A DNA stretch of 64,000 nt. Source: SAR324 cluster bacterium. Lineage in GTDB: Bacteria > SAR324 > NAC60-12. The stretch spans positions 1-64,000 of the forward strand of contig JANQJU010000082.1 in assembly GCA_028281495.1 (NCBI GenBank), written 5' to 3'. Both the position numbers and the translations under genes were made by a program. This document shows, in pieces, positions 26,501 through 32,403 of this stretch (within the stretch, counting starts at the first letter, position 1; each line of letters starts with the position of its first letter). The notes beneath the pieces are model-generated. The model worked only from the letters and a program-made list of their open reading frames with translations, made no database searches and was not told the origin of the DNA.

Positions 26501-26840
26501 GAGTGGACTGGTGGTCAGTTTCGTCTTTGTTCTCTACGCCTGCGGTGGTGGCGGTGGCGGCGGTGGCGGCGGTGGCGGATCTTCGGATCCTGTTGTGACG
26601 CCAACGAACTCTACTTTTGCGAGCTACCAGACGCATGTGGTGTGGAAGTGGGACCAAAATCTATGGAAGGCGCATTCTCCAGATCCTACAACTGCTCAAG
26701 CTTTGGCTACACGCAACATCCAAACATTTTCCGAACTAGGGGATGGGGAAGGGTTCTGGGTTCAAGTACACACCGTGTCGAGTGAATCGGATCAAACTCT
26801 GTTGGATTTCCCGCCAGCGCCTCCAGGTTCGGGGTTATGA
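17556..26840 (+). CDS. giant (3094-residue) subtilisin-like lipoprotein with cohesin-, dockerin-, BACON- and VCBS-type repeats
   Basis: A lipoprotein signal ends MIGC (Cys23). A cohesin-like beta domain (about 48-140) is followed by an EF-hand dockerin-like segment (LLGDVNGDQLVDVADALL and DQNGDGLINGFDLGD, about 245-315), a subtilase propeptide (about 350-425), and the S8 catalytic domain with Asp469 (VIDTGVDY), His524 (HGTHVAGT) and Ser682 (GTSMATPH). Next come three BACON-like beta domains (about 939-1248), two blocks of five VCBS/FG-GAP repeats (FVDIDNDGDLDAF type, about 1427-1700 and 1811-2088), a Thr/Pro/Gly linker (about 2327-2425), EVTTEVKAP-type repeats, and a C-terminal anchor-like region. 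The last part holds one hydrophobic segment (about 2953-2967), then a second ending LYAC (Cys2996) and twelve Gly. The likely site is the cell surface. Substrate is unknown. Confidence 0.9.
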   Translation: MCQPIYRMGWWVLVVCLIGMIGCQGSDSQHTNSQHTESQQAEPENTLPTEAIEVEMTGTGLALGGYLAHLTYDPSQMTVQAVLPGRTAAFASPPIMRLDPGSGNIWITGLNQESLDNPAGLVEIARIQYDSFQPLVSPFRLESIVMTDTNGNPLDPQNESPHSLRLRAHARFQSTASTAETSRGSETDRSSIEHPRLETELEEGRSSERAQSEARTSGAVTEVERETSPEEDLTLEENRKLENFLLGDVNGDQLVDVADALLICHVGLQLRDSRDEAFDAAIANGIRTTLSEDQNGDGLINGFDLGDLNQDGTIDCEEDAAQILSCSVGSEINCEESSIDRGNTVLTQLLEEPHVDERVIVKYRAEKQSNSSRRLARRSLQRLGASVEEKFRTIPWEVLKVRRVEEALETLLSDPDVEAVEPDYTISVLPGFTPNDPRFNDLWGLSKIQASDAWSTTTGSSDVIVAVIDTGVDYNHTDLAANMWTNTGEIAGNGVDDDGNGYIDDIYGYDFYSSDSDPMDNHYHGTHVAGTIAAVGNNGVGVVGVSHKAKIMALKFLNPSGSTTNAIKAVEYSTLMGAHISNNSWGGGGFSSALQAAIASFENQGGLFVAAAGNNNRNNDSSPHYPSSYTNANVLSVASSTLDDNRSSFSNYGFTSVDLAAPGSTILSTYPNNSYQYLSGTSMATPHVSGVAVLLKSLRPDLKYASLKEIIMKSVDPVADFSGKVVTGGRLNALKAVNEAAGTAGYLVTHSAVNGVEYSWDDISGTGTEITTACDNCEQGLVNIGFSYPFFGIAHTQIRVSSNGYIGFGDHYHLVPSGSLPDSAVTAPKIVLFNRDMEVFSGTTRIYTQAKTSPNRFIVQFNNWGFSGVSSSTNVTLQAILYETGNVVVQYQSVAGQNGGATGLEIHGSDSSKYFIQGPTPIDTLAVLYSFSLTGNAELIASPSSFAVSAAQGPVIQKSFTLANTGTNNLGWNASVSTSSGGDWLSIAATSGFLVASGEQTTTVQTSAVGLSAGTYSGSLAIASNDPNSPTQIAVTLTVGTPNFQIAPSPLTVNMGVGLAHTAALTLSNLGADSYVTWATTTSTSSGGDWLHLASSSSGVLAGATNSQLDLAISSASLAVGTYNGQVSFTSSDAGSPHVVPVTLNVQPPDIAASPTSFSVGLNPGIATSLAFTLSNSGDGSLQYTITGTSNWLQLSSLTGLIAAQSQENLTLNVDTGTLAKGNYSTTLAISSNDPEQSTINVPVDLRIADCAATQSGSLLDPATFGNDSICGTGNNKFVVPSGYTITWDGTGGAINGEIIVRSGGTLQITGTGGSMLGTIVLDGGTLDIDQAFNINSLAVSQNSIVDVATGTTLGLSEATLIPSSKQVTFTGGGAVSGGEMTLKGALQISEAMTIASDMVFEGGKLDIDANTTLAGTISYPPTLTFTAKAGTSNPFNGVDPGSESAVDFVDIDNDGDLDAFFGAVGPELLYFKNTGTANSPTFTQQPRSANPFGLVFLDAEAPAFLDIDNDSDYDAFVGSSDGQIYYYENTGSPANPAFTGRTGASNPFNGVDVGNYSHIALVDIDNDNDLDAFIGGSGGLIDYYENTGSVSSANYVQRTGSSNPFDGVDIGYESAPAFLDLDGDKDWDAFIGTGLGTIVFYRNTGTASSATFTQETGNNNPFAGVDIGSYAAPTFVDIDKDEDVDAFIGAGSGLLFFYESSGGTLASVTELDIASTSTLTLNESLTVPLGKTLLLNGAGDLAGGTLTVTGILQVNQPTTIANPVMLSFGTVDVDASAQFTNNLTTEGGTLDIDAATTFSHFVSQPATSIVAQYEEKTGSANPLGSQDLGSSASPSFVDFENDGDWDAFVGAYGPEWIYFKNTGNATSPTLVRQAGNVNPFGYVYNEEAGVFGDMDSDGDLDAFVGDYYGTVRYFKNVGSSTVPAMVQQGGSSNPFNNVDIGWRAQPALVDINGDGDLDMFFGEYDGRLLFYENTGSASSPTFVSRTGSSNPFNGIDLGFDTVPAFLDYDQDGDWDAFVGADNGMVYYFKNVGTSTAPTFEQQAGSANPFHAVDVGFDASPTFVDINKDGLPDMFLGEGNGTVKYFQAKDPGTTTILDIATTQTVVITTGTLKEKGKVSAIGGGMLDMKFQLDALAGIWDISGVTLSLPSPLSLALAGDAVLTTNQALIASTLSLNEKSLSLGKSTTDLTLNQDMLLAAPSAAVHSGASDFTVAGTLVMSAGQLTSTDGVLKVTGPGMISGGNIAASGGSVVLAASSTTMFSGTAYMRLYNTALISDQPGTTAIVQLDGSADLRLDGGSVTDIAVTGGTLTVYGASNNGNNTNVVFLTTTTVTTTTLPAPLSPPVFSLPPGGGGGGGGGSPSPPPPPPTTSTINTSTTSTTLPPITTTLPPTTSTSSTTTLPPTTSTTILVTTTTLPLPTNVNPGQAVSAVKGKSSIVAPTGNTETVTNNDGSVTVKLNPSPQAAVTSTLQEDGTVVNKATVQNSQGQAVETEVQAPDGAVTNIAESGAVVTEAPPVQLADGAVAQVKANVETDGSATNVTEVVTASGEVITTEVKAPAGAKTSIDGSGATVTESEPVATDDGVTRTAISQVEPDGSTTNLLKAVNAGGQEVTTEIKTPAGTKTAISPTGSTQTEVPEVQTPSGNLVTAKVTTNPQGEIEATLEIMPPGSTEPQVVLLPKAEQGATVEVNYDESGNGQVVMVTPINQDSGGSTSRNEIRDSNVAQINSEVAQNLPDGAYFVGRTPETSDAVYILPDSEDVMLRFEKSFEGEETQVTLESGVARIYYVNGPTILMASTTTLRVLNLAATVTLNAGWNLVALPTPTTLDAADLENKFADATSVWRYQNQTWLVYEPGVAASQEITSLASGEGVWVNANEAILLSFTDLGDYDITSTLGSLGDGWHQLGNGTAISVQSIDNALRTLNTDSDSLEVGGFLAPEDSDPPFGSGGGAALLAGIWLIGLMVLVLRQGNLKNPVWFRWGVSGLVVSFVFVLYACGGGGGGGGGGGGSSDPVVTPTNSTFASYQTHVVWKWDQNLWKAHSPDPTTAQALATRNIQTFSELGDGEGFWVQVHTVSSESDQTLLDFPPAPPGSGL
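21595..23830 (+). repeat. duplicated super-module inside the giant protein (two blocks of five VCBS repeats)
   Basis: Each block starts with a beta-rich stretch ending in a LDID(A)xTT motif, then five repeats of about 47-60 residues carrying xNPFxxVDxG, FVDIDxDGDxDAFxG and YFKNTG. The first block spans about 21838-22665 and the second about 22990-23820. The order of irregular units agrees: in both blocks the second repeat has the divergent NPFG start and lacks the VDxG motif. This implies duplication of the whole block rather than single-repeat growth. The Asp-rich loops should bind calcium. Confidence 0.7.
24535..24830 (+). repeat. low-complexity Thr/Pro and Gly/Pro linker in the giant gene
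   Basis: Codons here give runs of Thr with TTTLPP/TSTTTLPP units, a run of nine Gly and a run of six Pro. Direct repeats such as ACGACGTTGCCTCCGA occur several times. It separates the repeat-rich stalk from the C-terminal part and is probably an extended, possibly glycosylated, spacer. Confidence 0.75.
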
Positions 26841-29800
26841 ATCCTCTTCTAGAGGAAATTTCTCCAATTGCATCCGCATTTCATCGAGAAGCTCATCGAT
26901 TTCTTCTGACGCTTCAGGCTGTAGAGCGATGAGCTGATCACGCAATTCTTCAATCCGGACGCTAATGTCTTCCCCAGACATAATGGCTTCAAACAAGGAC
27001 ATCCAGAGTTCTTGGAATTCGGGGGGGAGATCGGCAAAGGGGTTCGTATCAGAAGGAATGGTTTCTTCTGTGGCATGTTCCACCCATTGATCAATCGCGT
27101 TTTGCAGTTCGGGAACATGAACTTCCCAATCTTCTAAAAAGTCATCCAACGCCTCAAATTCTGGATGGATTTGCAGTTCGGCGACCTCAGGTATGTCATA
27201 ACTTTCTCCTATTTGTATGCCGTAACGAATCAGGTTGGATAAGTTGTCGATGAACTGATCGAGCAACCCTTGATGGTTGGCTAATAGGGAGTAGGCAATT
27301 GCAGCCAAGAGGTGTTGTGCCGATTCTTCAAGCTGTTTGGTTCTTGCTAAGGCCGTAGCAAGGTTACCGTGGGCTGTTGCGCGTTCTTCTGGCTGCGGCA
27401 GGTGGTTGCACACGCGCAATGCTTCACGTATCAGTTCCACCACGATTTCGGTGTTGCCACGTTCCTCCCACAGATCAGCCAATGCTTTTAAGGCACGAGC
27501 GACCAAATGGTGATCTCCTGCCTCCCGATAAATGTCCAAGCAGGATTCTGCTAAGGTTTGCGCCTCATCTAAACGTCCCAAGTGAACCAAGGGATGGTAT
27601 TGATTGAAACGAGTCAATGCCAAGGTGTATGCCGATTCTCCCAAATTTTGTTCGATGTGTTCTTGTTCGGTTAACAAGTCTAAACAAGCGTTCCATTCTT
27701 CCATTTCCCGGTGTGCGGATTCCGCAATATCTAAAGCCGATACCATCATACGCTGGAGCAGGTCGAAATTGGGGGCCTCTGGCGGGATTTCTCCTTGTTG
27801 ATATCTAGAAAACCATCGTCGGACCTCATGGAGACGTGCATTGACTTTGGGGAGAGCTTCTTCGGCCATCCCTTCCAAAACATCAACACGCAAGGCTTCC
27901 AACTCGCTGATCATCGCATGAAGTACGGGGCGATCCGATTGACGCCAAGCATCAGCGCTTTGCCAATACATCCTGCGGGCAGCGTCCCATTGTTCGTATT
28001 TCAATAAAGCATGTGCCCAATTGCGGCTAATCCATCCGACATCAGCGAAAGCGGGAGCGGCTTCGGCTTCGGTAACAGCTTTTTCAAAAAGCCTCAAAGC
28101 GAGGTCAGAACGTCCTGCCTCTGATAGCGTTTCTGCAATACAATTGCGGGTTGACCAACGAGCTTCTCCCGACGGAAGGAATTCGATGATAGCCTCCAAT
28201 TCCGCAATAGTACTCCGTAATACCGGAGCGTCTTTGGTCGTAGAAATGACTCGATCCACCAAACTTTTAAGCTTGGTGAAGGCGTTGGCCTGAATCAGAT
28301 ACATCAAAGAACGCCTTCCCATTTCAAAGGCCGCTTCCTGCACATCGGGTTTTTGGGAAGAAAAAAAGATATTGAATATCGCAAAATAGCGTTCTCCAAA
28401 CCCTTCCCAAATTTCGTCCACGGTGCGTTCATCCAGATCGATAGGATGTTGGGCCATCCATGCTTTGATGCGTTCGCGTGTGAGATCGTGAACCGTGTAG
28501 AAGTCTTCCTGTCTGTGGATCAAGTTCATCGCTTGCAATTGAGCTGTCAATGGTTCCAAGGGGGGCACTTCGGCAAGTTCTGGCGCGGTTTCTAGCATTT
28601 TCCGAATTTTGGGTGGCAGTTGATCAAACTGCTGTTGGACGGCTTTGGGAAGTTCGTTGGGATTCTGAAGCATGTTCCGAAATTGCTGCCGCATCTCTTC
28701 ATCCGCAGAGATTCCGGACCATACTCCCTCAATGAGGTCTGCTCGAACGGGTTCGTTTGCCAAACTGATGATCCAGAGGAGCCGTCGCGCCTCCGGTGGC
28801 AAGCGTTTGATCAAAGAGTCCTCCAATTGAAAGTAAGTTTTCTCTAGAGCCTCCAAGTGTTCTGCCACCTCGTCAAACAAAGTGGGGCTTATTATCAGTT
28901 TGGCCAACGAATTGAGAATCGCAGGATGACCACCCGCCCGATTCAAAACACGCTGAAGCTGTTGGTGGCCCTCGATATCCGAGAAAAGCCGGGGGCGCAG
29001 CTCTGCATGACTGCGGAGCACCAATATCGATTCTCCGATAGTCAGGGGCTGCAAAGCTAACTTTAAGATCCCGGCTTGAGGAGAGGCTGTATTCCAGGGA
29101 TATCGGCATGCAATTAATAATCGTGATCGCGTGTTGGGAAGGAACTCTGCTAGAAATTCCAACAGGCTTGTCCATTGAGGACTCGTCGTGTCTTCGAGAT
29201 TGGTTTCGAAGTTATCAATCACCAGCAGGACCGATTCGGCATTCAGTGCTTTTTGTAAATTGAAACGCATCTTTTCCAAACGAGTGGACTCCTGCACAGA
29301 ACCCGGGGCTAAGTAAACTCGCTCCAAGGGGCGGGCTTCGGATTGCACTCGGTAATCGGAACTGACCAAAGTCAACTTGAAATCGATCTGCTGTAAAAAT
29401 GTGTCAATGGACAAAGGGAGGGGTTTAACCTGAAATGCCACCACCCAATCGAATTTTGCATGCCACCAGTGGATGGCTCGGGCGGCTAGGGTTGTTTTCC
29501 CCAAGCCTGGATCCCCCTGGATCCAAGCCACTGCGGGGGAACCTTCTGGAATCCATTGGGTTGCCAATTGATAAAGTTCCGCACTACGTCCTACAAAGAA
29601 GGCGGGAGGTTCCAAGTCGAGATTGTTTCCCGGCAGCAAAGGGCGAGGTTGTGGAGGACTTTTTTTTAACTTCAAACCCTGTTGAATCGCGTTGGCTAGG
29701 AACGGAGGGCGGGGACCCATCTGCATCGAGGTTGAGAACTCTTGAAGCGTGGGAGTTTCAGAAACCAGCTCTGAATTTTCGACAACCCATCGAACAGTTG

Positions 29801-30293
29801 CAGGTGGTTTTTCTGGGGAGTCGGAGGAGCTGTCAAAGGGGGGCCATAGTTTGTGTTGTAATTCATGGAGCACCGTCGGACTCTCTAACAATTCCCAGGG
29901 AATGTTGAGTGCAGAAGCCAAAAGATCGTGTGAGAGCGGTGGATGGTTTACAGATACGGTGTGATCTCGTGGGGACTCTAGCAGCACTGTCATGATATCT
30001 AGGCCCAAAATGTTTTCTCCAATAAACAAACCGAGGTCGGTCAGCAAGTGGTCTGCTTCTTCTATCTTTGCTTGTTCTTGTAAGTTGTGAGTGGAACGCT
30101 GCACATAGTGGCAGGGGTCGAGCAAGCTTTCCCATTGACTCCAATTATAATCATTCAGTTTCACCTCATTGCTAGCCAATAGCTTTCCATCCGCATTGTA
30201 CAGTTTCAGGTGGAGCCACTGTTGCGTGGTGTCCATAGCAAGTTGCAGTTGATAATTCATAAAGTCCTTTGGAAGCGGTGAGGGGATCGACAT
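26835..30293 (-). CDS. STAND-type NTPase with CHAT-like N-terminal region and C-terminal TPR-like repeats
   Basis: This is 1152 residues. The N-terminal 200 resemble the front half of CHAT domains (DLGLFIGENILG, then NIPWELLESP near residue 130), but no HG...C catalytic pair is visible before the next domain. A STAND/NB-ARC-like ATPase follows: FFVGRSAELYQL, Walker A GDPGLGKTTL (about 261-270), Walker B SVLLVIDNFE (about 356-365), RLLIACRYPW, and LQPLTIGES with GGHPAILNSL as the winged-helix-proximal helices. About 500 residues of TPR-like helices fill the rest, ending in an acidic helix. STAND proteins oligomerise on ligand sensing. The start could also be the ATG at 30260 (AAAGGA just upstream). 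Its stop codon overlaps that of the giant subtilase gene by 6 bp, convergently. Confidence 0.85.
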   Translation of the reverse strand: MSIPSPLPKDFMNYQLQLAMDTTQQWLHLKLYNADGKLLASNEVKLNDYNWSQWESLLDPCHYVQRSTHNLQEQAKIEEADHLLTDLGLFIGENILGLDIMTVLLESPRDHTVSVNHPPLSHDLLASALNIPWELLESPTVLHELQHKLWPPFDSSSDSPEKPPATVRWVVENSELVSETPTLQEFSTSMQMGPRPPFLANAIQQGLKLKKSPPQPRPLLPGNNLDLEPPAFFVGRSAELYQLATQWIPEGSPAVAWIQGDPGLGKTTLAARAIHWWHAKFDWVVAFQVKPLPLSIDTFLQQIDFKLTLVSSDYRVQSEARPLERVYLAPGSVQESTRLEKMRFNLQKALNAESVLLVIDNFETNLEDTTSPQWTSLLEFLAEFLPNTRSRLLIACRYPWNTASPQAGILKLALQPLTIGESILVLRSHAELRPRLFSDIEGHQQLQRVLNRAGGHPAILNSLAKLIISPTLFDEVAEHLEALEKTYFQLEDSLIKRLPPEARRLLWIISLANEPVRADLIEGVWSGISADEEMRQQFRNMLQNPNELPKAVQQQFDQLPPKIRKMLETAPELAEVPPLEPLTAQLQAMNLIHRQEDFYTVHDLTRERIKAWMAQHPIDLDERTVDEIWEGFGERYFAIFNIFFSSQKPDVQEAAFEMGRRSLMYLIQANAFTKLKSLVDRVISTTKDAPVLRSTIAELEAIIEFLPSGEARWSTRNCIAETLSEAGRSDLALRLFEKAVTEAEAAPAFADVGWISRNWAHALLKYEQWDAARRMYWQSADAWRQSDRPVLHAMISELEALRVDVLEGMAEEALPKVNARLHEVRRWFSRYQQGEIPPEAPNFDLLQRMMVSALDIAESAHREMEEWNACLDLLTEQEHIEQNLGESAYTLALTRFNQYHPLVHLGRLDEAQTLAESCLDIYREAGDHHLVARALKALADLWEERGNTEIVVELIREALRVCNHLPQPEERATAHGNLATALARTKQLEESAQHLLAAIAYSLLANHQGLLDQFIDNLSNLIRYGIQIGESYDIPEVAELQIHPEFEALDDFLEDWEVHVPELQNAIDQWVEHATEETIPSDTNPFADLPPEFQELWMSLFEAIMSGEDISVRIEELRDQLIALQPEASEEIDELLDEMRMQLEKFPLEEDS

Positions 30294-30502
30294 GAAGGGA
30301 GACCTCTATCTCTAGCAAGCCTCGGTCACCCCAACAATCTAAATACTACCTGATCCACAAGTTTTGAAAGCCTTGGATATCATTCGATTGCGCGTGGATC
30401 GCAAGAGGCCCACAAAAGGGAATTGCGTTGCGAGCGTTTGCTGAAATTTGTTAGGCTGTTTTAAATCAGTTGTGTTTTGTGGATTCTCAAAGGAGTGAGT
30501 GT

Positions 30503-32209
30503 ATGAAAGCGTTTCGCATCCGTGTGTTTCTCACCGTAGTTGGCATCTTGATAACCGGATTGTTGATACTGGGACATTTTGTTGCTGACGACACCAATAC
30601 TGGATTGGTTTTAGGCTGGATGTTGGGCGTGGGAGTGATCGGGGGGATCGGTTCCTGGTTCTTGGTAGGATGGTTGGCTGAGTGGTACCTGGGGCCTTTA
30701 TTTCAGCTGTTTCGGAAAGCTTCAGCAAATAAAGAAGGTCGAATTCCCGATGAGCCGGAAATTCGGCAGGTGCCCGAGTTGATGTTCTTAAGAGACCATT
30801 TCAATTACATGGCATCGACTATCCATGACCAATCGCACCGTCTCATGGAAAAAGCGTTACAAACAGAAAAGGCTCAGCGTATCAAAACCGATTTTGTCCG
30901 CAATATGTCTCACCATTTGCGCACGCCACTCAATACCGTATTGGGGGCAAGCGAGGTGTTTCAGCAGCAGGCTCTGCCTGATGAACAGCGTGAACTCGCT
31001 CAAGTGATTCACCGGGGTGTCCATGATTTGTCGCAGGCCGTCACCAATCTGCTAACCCTATCCGAAATTGATTCCGCCATGATTCGCACCACTCCGGTAT
31101 GGATCGATTTGCAACCGGAGGTGGAAGCCCTGTTGGAAACCATTTGCGAAACCGTGGGCGTGACTCGACAACGTGTCGTGTTGCGTTATGGCGATCAGGC
31201 ACCGTCCCAAATATTTTACGATCTCCGCTACTTCAAGCAGATGCTTTTCACATTTGTGCGTATCTTGCTGCGTTTTTCGGAAAAGGAACCCCTGATCATC
31301 GTTTTTGAACAACACGACGAAAATACCTTTGCTTGCTCTGTCCAGACCTCAGAACTTCAATTGACTAAAGAAGAGCTTCAGGATGTCTTTGACCGCTTCC
31401 CAAAGATTGGCACCCAATACAATCAGCAATATCCGGGGTTGTCGATCAACCTAGCATTGGTGCAAGAATTGGCAGAGTTCCAAGGGGGGGGCATCCATGC
31501 TTCCCGTTTGCCGGGGGGAGGGTGCCGTTTCGTGTTCACACTTCCGTTACAATTCCCGGCCATCGAACCTGCGGTTGCTGGGCATTCGTCTCCTTCGATG
31601 CCGCGCCAACCCAACCTTGAAGAATCGAGTCTCGAATCGATTAACCCAGAAGAACTGTTGCCACCCGAATCACGAGCCGCTTTGCAGGACGATGAAGATA
31701 GCATGGAGCCTGAAGAAGGTTTCGATGCCAATCAGTCACAAGATGAAAAAGCAGAAGCTCAGGCAGTAAAAAGTCCACAAGAAGCGAACACGAACATTGA
31801 AGAACAGCCAGCAACAAAAGCTCAGCCTGAAACGCGAGCGTGGAGTGTGTTGATTGCGGAAGACGACACCGGGAATCAGTTTATTTTCAAGCAATATCTG
31901 GAGCACCGTCCAGGCAAGCAGTATGAAGTGCGTTTTGCCAAGAATGGCCATGAAGTGATGGAACATGTGAAGTACAAAGTGCCCGATTTGATTTTGATGG
32001 ATATCATGATGCCCCAAATGGGCGGGGTGGAAGCCACCCGATTGCTCCAAGAAGATCCACTCACCCAGTCCATTCCTATTGTTGCAATCACATCAATGGC
32101 CACTGGTGCAGACCGGGAGACGATCATGGCTGACGCATTTTCTGGGTTCCTTTCCAAGCCGGTGATGGTAGAAGACTTTTATCGTGTGCTGGATCAGTTT
32201 TTGGAATAA
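30503..32209 (+). CDS. membrane hybrid histidine kinase with C-terminal receiver
   Basis: From the ATG at 30503 (AAGGAGTGAG upstream) the protein is 568 residues. Two membrane segments (about 5-25 and 32-58) with almost no periplasmic loop are followed by a HAMP-like linker and the dimerisation helix FVRNMSHHLRTPLNTVLG (phospho-His137). The ATPase domain is weak: the N box is replaced by YFKQMLFTFVRILL, while a PGLSIN turn and LPGGGCRFVFTLPL remain. Whether it autophosphorylates is uncertain. A Pro/Glu-rich linker leads to a clean receiver domain: LIAEDD, LILMDIMMPQMGG (Asp500), ITSMA, LSKPV. It is divergent from the STAND gene and followed by the GH13 gene. Confidence 0.85.
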   Translation: MKAFRIRVFLTVVGILITGLLILGHFVADDTNTGLVLGWMLGVGVIGGIGSWFLVGWLAEWYLGPLFQLFRKASANKEGRIPDEPEIRQVPELMFLRDHFNYMASTIHDQSHRLMEKALQTEKAQRIKTDFVRNMSHHLRTPLNTVLGASEVFQQQALPDEQRELAQVIHRGVHDLSQAVTNLLTLSEIDSAMIRTTPVWIDLQPEVEALLETICETVGVTRQRVVLRYGDQAPSQIFYDLRYFKQMLFTFVRILLRFSEKEPLIIVFEQHDENTFACSVQTSELQLTKEELQDVFDRFPKIGTQYNQQYPGLSINLALVQELAEFQGGGIHASRLPGGGCRFVFTLPLQFPAIEPAVAGHSSPSMPRQPNLEESSLESINPEELLPPESRAALQDDEDSMEPEEGFDANQSQDEKAEAQAVKSPQEANTNIEEQPATKAQPETRAWSVLIAEDDTGNQFIFKQYLEHRPGKQYEVRFAKNGHEVMEHVKYKVPDLILMDIMMPQMGGVEATRLLQEDPLTQSIPIVAITSMATGADRETIMADAFSGFLSKPVMVEDFYRVLDQFLE

Positions 32210-32271
32210 AGCACCCCATCCCATTCATCCCCTCACTCGGTCCGACGTTTCCGGCGTTCTCAAAAATTTCA

Positions 32272-32379
32272 GTATTCAAGCGTTCAACCCCGACTGTACT
32301 TTTTCGAGTATCCAAAAGTTCAACCCTGACTGTACTTTTTCGAGTATTCAGGAGTTCAACTTTCATCATTCTTTTTCAA
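32272..32379. repeat. 36-bp tandem repeat, three units
   Basis: Three 36-bp units start at 32272, 32308 and 32344, each beginning GTATTC or GTATCC and ending in a run of T followed by CGA or CAA. Units 1 and 2 share the core GTTCAACCC and GACTGTACTTTTTCGA; unit 3 has drifted. The array lies in the leader of the GH13 gene, 25 bp upstream of its start. Its T-rich unit ends could act in transcription or as protein-binding sites. Confidence 0.8.
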
Positions 32380-32403
32380 GCACCATTTTTTCAAGGAGTA
32401 TGT

